A DNA stretch of 11,400 bases from Caulobacteraceae bacterium (GTDB lineage: Bacteria; Pseudomonadota; Alphaproteobacteria; Caulobacterales; Caulobacteraceae). The stretch is taken from positions 1 to 11,400 of the forward strand of contig JADZBR010000106.1 of NCBI GenBank assembly GCA_020852035.1, written 5' to 3'. A model generated the notes under the pieces. The model was not told where the DNA came from, searched no databases, and was given only the letters and a program-made list of their open reading frames with translations. Below are positions 5,712 to 11,400 of the stretch, one piece after another. The position numbers were made by a program, and so were the translations under genes. How positions within the stretch are numbered: the first letter of the stretch is position 1; every line of letters starts with the position of its first letter.

Positions 5712-5871
5712 TCCCTTCCCCCTGGAGGGGGGAAGGGTCAGGGATGGGGGTGGCGACCTCTCCGCGACCACGACTTGGACGGCTAGGCTCGAGCGTTGGT
5801 TCTGCGAGGCCTCGCGGGTTGAAGCGCCGCCACCCCCATCCCCGGCCCTTCCCCCCTCCAGGGGGAAGGGA
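5712..5871. repeat. 44-base inverted repeat (MITE/REP-like) between tal and priA
   Basis: Left arm 5712-5755 and right arm 5828-5871 are reverse complements at 42 of 44 positions, separated by a 72-base spacer. Each arm also contains its own hairpin, CCCTTCCCCC with GGGGGAAGGG around a short loop, followed by GGATGGGGGTGG-like sequence. The spacer holds a 12-base palindrome, GCGAGGCCTCGC (5804-5815). The element fills most of the 219-base divergent gap. I recall similar CCCTTCCCCC-containing repeats as dispersed elements in Caulobacterales, but one copy cannot prove this. No target-site duplication or coding sequence was seen. It ends two bases before the priA ATG. Confidence 0.85.
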
Positions 5872-5873
5872 GG

Positions 5874-8033
5874 ATGAGCCGCATCGCTTCCGTTCTCCTG
5901 CCCATGCCGCTGCCGGAGGCGTTCGACTACGCCGAGCCGGAGGGGATGGGGCTGGAAGTCGGCGACCAGGTGGCCGCGCCGCTGGGGCCGCGGCTGGTGC
6001 GCGGGGTGGTGACGGCGATCCGCGACGGCGCCGGCGGCAACCGGCCGCTGAAGGCGGTGGAGGCGCGGCTCGAGGAGCCGCCGCTGCCGCCGAACACCCT
6101 GGAGTTCATCGACTGGGCCGCGCGCTATGCGGTGGACATGCCCGGCGGCCCGCTGGCCATCGCCCTGCGCGGGGCCCGCGCGCCCAAGCCCCGGGCGGTG
6201 AAGCGGGTGCAGCCGACCGGCCAGGCCCCCTCGCGCTCCACCCCGGCGCGCGAGCGGGTGATGCAGGCCGCCGGCGAGGGCCATTCGCCGGCCGACCTCG
6301 CACGGGCGGCGGGGGTCTCTTCCGGCGTGGTGAAGGGACTGATCGACGACGGCGCGCTCGCTGTGGTCGCCGAGGCGCCCGAGGCGCGGTTCGATCCGCC
6401 CGACCTATCGCGCCCCGGCCCGGCGCTCAACGACAGCCAGGCGGCCGCCGCGACCGCGCTGAGGCGGCTCGTCGACGGTGGCGATTTCCAGGTCGGCCTG
6501 CTCGACGGGGTGACCGGCTCGGGCAAGACCGAGGTCTATCTGGAGGCGGTCGCCCACGCCCTGGCGCGTGATCCGGAGGCGCAGGTGCTGGTGCTGCTGC
6601 CCGAGATCGCGCTCACCCAGGCGGCCATCGCCCGCATCGGCGAGCGGTTCGGCGCGGCGCCCGCCGAGTGGCACTCCGACGTCGCCCCGCCTACCCGCCG
6701 GCGGGTCTGGGAGGCGGTGCAGGCGGGGCGCTGTCGGATCGTGGTGGGGGCGCGTTCGGCGCTGTTCCTGCCGTTCCGCAAGCTCGCCCTCATCGTGGTC
6801 GATGAGGAGCATGACGCCTCCTACAAGCAGGAGGAGGGATTCATCTACCAGGCCCGCGACCTGGCCGTGGTGCGCGGCAAGATCGAGGGCGCGGCGGTGG
6901 TGCTGGCCTCGGCGACGCCCTCGCTGGAGAGCCTGCGCAACGCCGAGACCGGGCGCTATGCGTGGCTGCGGCTCTCGGCCCGGCATGGGGCGGCGCAGTT
7001 GCCGGAGATCGAGCTGGTCGACCTGCGCGAGCATCCGCCGCAGGTCGGCCGCTGGCTTTCGCCGCCGCTCGTCGCCGCCGTGGCCGAGACGCTGGGTCGG
7101 GGGGAGCAGGCGCTCCTGTTCCTCAACCGCCGGGGCTATGCGCCGCTGGTGCTGTGCAAGGCGTGCGGCGAGCGGATGCGCTCGCCCGACACCGACAGCT
7201 GGCTGGTGGAGCACCGCTACACCGGGCGGCTGGTCTGCCACCTGACCGGCTTCTCGATGCCCAAGCCCGACAAGTGCCCCTACTGCGGCGCCAAGGAGAG
7301 CCTGATCGCCATCGGCCCCGGCGTCGAGCGGGTGCAGGAGGAGGTGCGGGCCCTCTTCCCCGAGGCGCGGACGGCGGTCTTCTCCTCCGACACCGCCTAC
7401 GACGCGCGCGAGGCGCGGCGGATGATCGAGGCGATGGCGGCCGGCGAGATCGACATCATGGTCGCCACCCAGGCGGCGGCGAAGGGCCATGACTTCCCGA
7501 ACCTGACGCTGGTGGGGGTGGTCGACGCCGACCTCTCGCTGCGCGGCGGCGACCTGCGCGCGGGGGAGCGGACCTTCCAGCTGCTCGCCCAGGCGGCGGG
7601 CCGGGCCGGGCGGCGCGAGCGGCCGGGCAAGGCCATGCTGCAGACCTGGGCGCCGGAGCATCCGGTGCTGCAGGCCCTGGCGGCGGGCGACCGCGACGCC
7701 TTCGTGGCCGCCGAGATGGCCGAGCGGGAGATCGCCGGCCTGCCACCGTTCGGACGGCTGGGGGCGGTGATCCTGTCGTCGGAGAATCCCCAGGCGCTGG
7801 AAGCCTTCTCGCGCGACATGGCCGCCGCCGCCCCCAACGCGGATGGGGTGGAGGTGTTCGGCCCAGCCGATGCGCCGCTGGCTCTGGTGCGCGGGCGGCG
7901 ACGCAAGCGCCTGCTGGTGCGGGCCGACCGCACAGTGGACCTGCAAGCTTACCTGTCCACCTGGCGCGCGCGGGTGAAGCCGCCCGGCTCGGTGCGGGTG
8001 GTGATCGACGTCGATCCCTACAGTTTTCTCTGA
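5874..8033 (+). CDS. priA: primosomal protein N' (replication restart helicase PriA)
   Basis: PriA recognises stalled forks and D-loops and reloads the replicative helicase. The 719-residue protein has the N-terminal DNA-binding domain (RIASVLLPMPLPEAFDYAEP, residues 3-22), a winged-helix region (~125-165), Walker A GVTGSGKT (212-219), the DEEH box (310-313), ASATPSLES (345-353), the zinc-binding insert (428-471) and the helicase C-terminal motif QAAGRAGR (573-580). In the insert C428, C431, C468 and C471 are kept, the four that bind one zinc in E. coli PriA. At the second site S437, T440 and T458 replace cysteines and only C455 remains. The ATG at 5874 matches the usual family start; its GGAAGGGAGG Shine-Dalgarno lies in and just after the right arm of the inverted repeat. 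Stop is two bases from the convergent MFS gene. Confidence 0.95.
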   Translation: MSRIASVLLPMPLPEAFDYAEPEGMGLEVGDQVAAPLGPRLVRGVVTAIRDGAGGNRPLKAVEARLEEPPLPPNTLEFIDWAARYAVDMPGGPLAIALRGARAPKPRAVKRVQPTGQAPSRSTPARERVMQAAGEGHSPADLARAAGVSSGVVKGLIDDGALAVVAEAPEARFDPPDLSRPGPALNDSQAAAATALRRLVDGGDFQVGLLDGVTGSGKTEVYLEAVAHALARDPEAQVLVLLPEIALTQAAIARIGERFGAAPAEWHSDVAPPTRRRVWEAVQAGRCRIVVGARSALFLPFRKLALIVVDEEHDASYKQEEGFIYQARDLAVVRGKIEGAAVVLASATPSLESLRNAETGRYAWLRLSARHGAAQLPEIELVDLREHPPQVGRWLSPPLVAAVAETLGRGEQALLFLNRRGYAPLVLCKACGERMRSPDTDSWLVEHRYTGRLVCHLTGFSMPKPDKCPYCGAKESLIAIGPGVERVQEEVRALFPEARTAVFSSDTAYDAREARRMIEAMAAGEIDIMVATQAAAKGHDFPNLTLVGVVDADLSLRGGDLRAGERTFQLLAQAAGRAGRRERPGKAMLQTWAPEHPVLQALAAGDRDAFVAAEMAEREIAGLPPFGRLGAVILSSENPQALEAFSRDMAAAAPNADGVEVFGPADAPLALVRGRRRKRLLVRADRTVDLQAYLSTWRARVKPPGSVRVVIDVDPYSFL

Positions 8034-8035
8034 CC

Positions 8036-9691
8036 TTATTCCGCGGGCTTCAGCGCGGGTTCGCCGGGCGCGGTGGCGGGCGGCCCGGTCGGGCGCTCGC
8101 GCAGCGGCATGACCGGGATCAGCAGCATCACGAAGAAGCCGATCACCAGCACGCAGAAGCTGAAGATCAGCCCGCTGACGATGGCCGAGGAGAAGCTCTC
8201 GCGGATCATCCGGTCGGACGCGGCCGCCTGCGGCGCCGGGGCGATGTGCTGCTTGCGGGCGAGGTCGCGCTCCAGGGCCATGCGCTGCAGGTCGCCGAGG
8301 TCGAGGTGGCCGACGGCGGCGGCGGGATCGGCGGCGGCGCGCTGGTCGAGGTTGGCGGTGAGGTTGGCGGTCAGCAGGGCGCCGAACAGGGCGACCCCCA
8401 TCGTCGAGCCGATCTGGCGGGTGAATTGGCCGGACGAGGTGGCGACGCCGATCTGGTGCGGCGGCACGGCGTTCTGCACGGCGAGGCCGAACAGGCTCTG
8501 GCCGGGGCCGAGCCCGATCCCGATGATCAACAGGCGCCAGGCCAGGTCGAGCACCGAGGTGTCCGGCCCGATGAAGCAGGTCAGGCCGACGCCGGTCATC
8601 AGCACCAGGCCGCCGCCGATCATGAACGGCTTGTATTTGCCGGTGTGGGTGACCAGCTGGCCGTTGATCGTCGAGGAAACGATCATCCCGCCCATCAGCG
8701 CCAGCATGGTCAGGCCGCTGGTGGTCGCCGGAATCCCCTGGCCCACCTGCATGTAGAGCGGCAGGAACGAGGTCACCCCCATGAAGGCCATCGAGTAGAC
8801 GAAGCCGGCGCCGTTGGCGGTGACGAAGGTCCTGTTGCGGAACAGCTCCAGCGGCAGCACCGGATCGCGCACCGCCCGCTCGACGAAGACGAAGGCGACC
8901 AGCGAGAGGGCGGCCAGGGCGAAACAGCCGATCACCTCCGGCGACGCCCAGGGAAAGGTGTGTCCGCCCCAGGTGATGGCCAGGAGCAGCGGCACGAAGG
9001 CCAGGATGATCAGGCCCGCCCCGAGGTAGTCGATCTTGCCGCCGCCCCGCGCCGGAACGGTGGGCATCTTCCACAGGACGGTCAGCACGGCCAGCGCCGC
9101 GAAGGGGACGTTGAAGTAGAAGACCCAGCGCCAGCCCTCGATCACGTGGCCGGCGAGGGTGACCGTTCCGTGATCCGTCAGGAAGCCGCCGACGATCGGC
9201 CCGAACACCGAGGACACGCCGAACACCGAGCCGAAGAGGCCGGAGAACTTGGCCCGCTCGCGCGGCGAATAGAGGTCGGCGATGATCGCGAAGGCGGTGG
9301 TGAACAGCGCCCCGCCGCCGACGCCCTGGATGGAGCGGAAGATGATCAGCTGGGTCATGCCGCCGCCGAGCAGCGGCAGGTCGCCGAACTCGCCCGCTAG
9401 GCCGCAAAGCCACGAGCCGGTCAGGAACACGGCGATGCCGGCCAGAAGGATCGGCTTGCGCCCGAAGAGGTCGCCGAGCTTGCCCCAGATCGGCACCATC
9501 ACGGTCGAGGCCAGGAGGTAGGCCGTCGTCGCCCAGGCGTAGAGGTGCAGGCCCTTCAACTCGCCGACGATGCGCGGCATGGCCGTGGCGACCACCGTCT
9601 GGCTCATGGCGCTGAGCAGGAAGACGATCATCACCGAGATGAGCGTCAGGCGGCGCTGATCGTCCGTATAAACGTGCGGTTCGTGATCCAA
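8036..9691 (-). CDS. MFS multidrug exporter, DHA2 (14-helix) family
   Basis: A 551-residue inner-membrane proton/drug antiporter of the DHA2 (EmrB/QacA-like) major facilitator group. Motif A is GKLGDLFGRKP (70-80, loop 2-3), motif B RSIQGVGGGAL (119-129) and motif C the GVSSVFGPIVGGFLTD region (~158-173). The number of hydrophobic segments fits 14 helices, and the hydrophilic stretch around 455-500 (rich in Asp, Ala, Gln and Arg) is the large loop before the last helix. The start must be TTG (9691-9689), because an in-frame TAG lies 12 codons upstream with no ATG or GTG between, and the first internal Met (22) is in helix 1; a GGAAA lies upstream. There is no adjacent EmrA-like adaptor or TetR-type regulator in the window. 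The substrate is unknown. It converges with priA with a two-base gap. Confidence 0.92.
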   Translation of the reverse strand: MDHEPHVYTDDQRRLTLISVMIVFLLSAMSQTVVATAMPRIVGELKGLHLYAWATTAYLLASTVMVPIWGKLGDLFGRKPILLAGIAVFLTGSWLCGLAGEFGDLPLLGGGMTQLIIFRSIQGVGGGALFTTAFAIIADLYSPRERAKFSGLFGSVFGVSSVFGPIVGGFLTDHGTVTLAGHVIEGWRWVFYFNVPFAALAVLTVLWKMPTVPARGGGKIDYLGAGLIILAFVPLLLAITWGGHTFPWASPEVIGCFALAALSLVAFVFVERAVRDPVLPLELFRNRTFVTANGAGFVYSMAFMGVTSFLPLYMQVGQGIPATTSGLTMLALMGGMIVSSTINGQLVTHTGKYKPFMIGGGLVLMTGVGLTCFIGPDTSVLDLAWRLLIIGIGLGPGQSLFGLAVQNAVPPHQIGVATSSGQFTRQIGSTMGVALFGALLTANLTANLDQRAAADPAAAVGHLDLGDLQRMALERDLARKQHIAPAPQAAASDRMIRESFSSAIVSGLIFSFCVLVIGFFVMLLIPVMPLRERPTGPPATAPGEPALKPAE

Positions 9692-9748
9692 AGCGTTTCC
9701 GTTGGACCACTGAAATTGCGGCCCGCCCTAGCAAACATATCGTTGAGA

Positions 9749-9779
9749 GCGGGCGCGCCCCGCATCGGAGCACGCCCGC
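9749..9779 (-). terminator. possible terminator hairpin after the TerC-family gene
   Basis: On the minus strand, GCGGGCGTGC and GCGCGCCCGC form a 10-bp stem (one G-U pair) with an 11-base loop, starting 11 bases after the stop of the TerC-family gene. There is no clear U-run after it, so termination strength is uncertain. It lies in the 99-base gap that must also hold any promoter of the downstream MFS gene. Confidence 0.4.
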
Positions 9780-9790
9780 GTCAATGATCC

Positions 9791-10600
9791 CTATTCAGGC
9801 GGCGTTGCGGCCGGCTGTCCAGCCGCCTTGCGCTTCTGCGCCGCGCGGCTGGCCATGTTCAGCGCCTCGACCAGGGCCGAGAACGCCATCGCCGCGTAGA
9901 TGTAGCCCTTCGGCACATGCACCCCGAAGCCGTCGGCGATCAGCACCGCGCCGATCATCAAGAGGAAGCCCAAGGCCAGCATCACCACGGTCGGGTTCTT
10001 GTTGATGAAATTGGCCAGGGGATCGGCGGCCACGAGCATCACCAGCACGGCGGTGATCACCGCGATCACCATGATCGGCAGGTGCTCGGTCATGCCGACG
10101 GCGGTGAGGATGGAGTCGATCGAGAACACCAGGTCGAGCAGCAGGATCTGGAAGATCGCCGCCCCGAAGTTCATCGCCACCGCCTGCTTCTTGTCCAGGA
10201 GGTCGTGGGTCGGCGTCGGGTCCATCGCATGGTGGATCTCCTTGGTCGCCTTCCAGACCAGGAACAGGCCCCCGGCGATCAGGATCAGGTCGCGCCAGGA
10301 GAACTGGGTCTCGAAGGCCGCGTGGCCGTCGGCGTTCAGCGGGCCGGTGAGGCCCAGGTCGAACACCGGCGCGGTCAGGCCGACGATCCAGGCGATGGTC
10401 GAGAGCAGGATCAGGCGCATGATCAGCGCCAGGCCGATGCCCAGGCGCCGCGCCCGCTGGCGCTGGTGCTCGGGCAGCTTGTTGGAGAGGATCGAGATGA
10501 AGATGAGGTTGTCGATCCCCAGCACCACCTCCATCACCACCAGGGTGACCAGGGCCGCCCAGGCGGCGGGGTCGGCGAGCAAGGCGGTGAGGCTGTCCAT
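9791..10600 (-). CDS. TerC family integral membrane protein
   Basis: A 269-residue inner-membrane protein of the TerC family with about seven hydrophobic segments. The two inverted family motifs are clear: EVVLGIDNLIFISI (residues 24-37) in the first half and DLVFSIDSILTAVGM (156-170) in the second, each with acidic residues inside the membrane (E24, D30, D156, D162). Family members such as Alx, MeeF and MeeY are linked to manganese export and metalation of secreted enzymes, and others to tellurite resistance. No ter operon genes are nearby, so a tellurite role is not supported. The architecture and length resemble YgdQ/YoaE-type members without the CBS and transporter-associated C-terminal domains. 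ATG 10600 has GAGGG nine bases upstream. I see no yybP-ykoY type manganese riboswitch in the leader, although a weak one could be missed. Confidence 0.9.
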   Translation of the reverse strand: MDSLTALLADPAAWAALVTLVVMEVVLGIDNLIFISILSNKLPEHQRQRARRLGIGLALIMRLILLSTIAWIVGLTAPVFDLGLTGPLNADGHAAFETQFSWRDLILIAGGLFLVWKATKEIHHAMDPTPTHDLLDKKQAVAMNFGAAIFQILLLDLVFSIDSILTAVGMTEHLPIMVIAVITAVLVMLVAADPLANFINKNPTVVMLALGFLLMIGAVLIADGFGVHVPKGYIYAAMAFSALVEALNMASRAAQKRKAAGQPAATPPE

Positions 10601-10874
10601 CAGGGCCCTCTGGTGGTGGAACGGCTCAGCCTATGTAGCGTGACACGCGCCCGCGCCTAGCCGCCCAGGTGAAAATTGGACGAGAACTGCGAAGTTCGTC
10701 GACCGCAACCCGATCATCGCCTCGCCGTCCCGTGGTGGAATGGGGGAGGATCTTGCGCCGCGCCCTGCGCTCCCTGATCGCCGGACTTTCTCAACCCTGC
10801 CGGTTCCCCTGGCGCGCGAGTTGCAGTCGCTCCATCGGGGCGCCGGAGAAGGCGCCGAATCGGGACGCTTGCAA
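10601..10874. other. divergent intergenic region, TerC-family gene / acyltransferase
   Basis: This gap must hold the promoters of both flanking genes, but I cannot pick out convincing -35/-10 pairs. A perfect odd palindrome, GCGTGACACGC (10638-10648), lies 38 bases upstream of the TerC-family start and could be an operator. A possible 41-codon reading frame with a TTG start at 10753 follows a strong GGGGGAGGA. It ends with TGA overlapping the acyltransferase ATG (ATGA, 10875-10878), so it may be a coupling leader or just chance. Its product would be Arg/Cys-rich with no recognisable domain. Confidence 0.35.
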
Positions 10875-11400
10875 ATGACCGACGCCGCGCACATCCGCCC
10901 GCTGACCTCGCTCCGCTTCCTGGCGGCGCTCTGGGTGGTGCTGTTCCACTACTGGCCCAAGCTCGATGTCGGCGCGACGCCGATGTTCGTGCAGAAGGGC
11001 TACCTCGGCGTCGAGCTGTTCTTCGTGCTGTCCGGCTTCATCCTCTGCCACGTCTACCGGACGCAGGTGGAGGACGGTTCGTTCAAATACGGCTCGTTCC
11101 TCTGGGCGCGGCTGGCGCGCATCTATCCGCTGCACCTGGCGACCCTGGTCGGCCTCGGCGCGGTGGCGCTGGCGGCCGGGACCGCCGGCTTCCAGGTGGA
11201 CAAGAACATCCTCTCCTGGGAAAGCCTGCCGGCCAACCTCTTCCTGGTGCACGCCTGGGGCCTGGCGCCCGAGGCCGGCTGGAACCATCCCTCCTGGTAG
11301 ATCTCGGCCGAGTGGTTCGCCTATCTCACCTTCCCGATGTTCGACTGGGCCGCCCTGGCGCTGAAGAACCGCCCGGCCGTGCTGGTGGTCGCCGCCAGCG
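10875..11400 (+). pseudogene. acyltransferase-3 (OafA/YrhL type), interrupted by in-frame TAG; 3' end beyond window
   Basis: The family comprises multi-helix inner-membrane enzymes that O-acylate surface polysaccharides or other sugars. The N-terminus is clear: IRPLTSLRFLAALWVVLFHY (residues 6-25) carries the catalytic-type His in the first helix, followed by GYLGVELFFVLSGFIL (~41-56) and LWARLARIYPLHLATLVG. At codon 142 (11298-11300) the frame hits TAG between NHPSW and ISAEWFAYLTFP. Relatives read SWSIS-x-EW here, so one change from TCG (Ser) to TAG explains it. The same frame then stays open for 33 codons to the edge with family-like sequence, showing that the break is a point change and not a shift. 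It may be a recent pseudogene, a suppressed codon or a sequencing error. ATG 10875 is chosen by homology and has no clear Shine-Dalgarno. Confidence 0.85.

Noticed and set aside
5655..6284. Upstream extension of the transaldolase frame
   Set aside because: The frame is open only because of GC bias. It crosses the inverted repeat and the 5' part of priA, and family homology starts exactly at MQLFLDTTD (5654).
6405..9773. A 1122-codon open frame on the minus strand, antisense to most of priA and continuing through the MFS gene region
   Set aside because: It is a shadow of high-GC codon bias. Its product is low-complexity (Arg/Pro/His/Gly-rich) and has no domain, whereas priA and the MFS exporter in the other frames have full family motifs.
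9791..10874. A yybP-ykoY manganese riboswitch or tellurite-resistance operon around the TerC-family gene
   Set aside because: The leader lacks the recognisable conserved loops of that riboswitch and no other ter genes are present.

Overview
The window looks like a chromosomal segment of an alphaproteobacterium, most likely Caulobacterales (Caulobacter/Phenylobacterium/Brevundimonas type). This rests on the very high GC content, the Caulobacter-style housekeeping promoter in front of rplU, and the protein features (FSA-type transaldolase, DUF484 next to xerC, alphaproteobacterial PriA). It also fits the G/C-rich dispersed hairpin repeats that I recall from this group. Genus-level placement is inference. 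Most of the window is core housekeeping DNA. There is no CRISPR array, phage, insertion sequence or tRNA, and I do not see a convincing new multi-gene system.

Left part (1-1037). A minus-strand pair encodes a six-helix membrane protein of NicO/RcnA-like appearance, followed by a COG0523 (CobW-like) GTPase that runs off the left edge. A near-palindrome just upstream of the pair resembles an alphaproteobacterial Zur operator, suggesting a zinc-limitation module. Divergently, a near-consensus sigma-70 promoter (915-942) drives rplU-rpmA.

1038-3433. rplU has a long Ala/Lys/Glu-rich C-terminal tail. It is followed by rpmA, a strong intrinsic terminator, a RimJ/RimL-type GNAT acetyltransferase, a REP-like hairpin element, a 71-residue protein built of five-residue repeats, and a small predicted secreted protein whose 3' end overlaps the convergent xerC.

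3399-8033. A minus-strand operon, FSA/TalC-type transaldolase - DUF484 protein - xerC (tightly spaced, with a 4-base overlap at the last junction), diverges from priA. The 219-base gap between them is dominated by a 44-base inverted repeat whose right arm supplies the Shine-Dalgarno region of priA. This PriA keeps all four cysteines expected for one zinc site but lacks three of the four expected for the second.

8036-11400. A DHA2-type 14-helix MFS exporter (TTG start) converges on priA with a two-base gap. Next come a TerC-family membrane protein and, divergently, an OafA-type acyltransferase (acyltransferase-3 family). The acyltransferase is interrupted by an in-frame amber codon at 11298-11300, exactly where the family has the Ser of an SWS-xx-EW motif. 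The reading frame continues to the window end, so it is a probable recent pseudogene or a read error.
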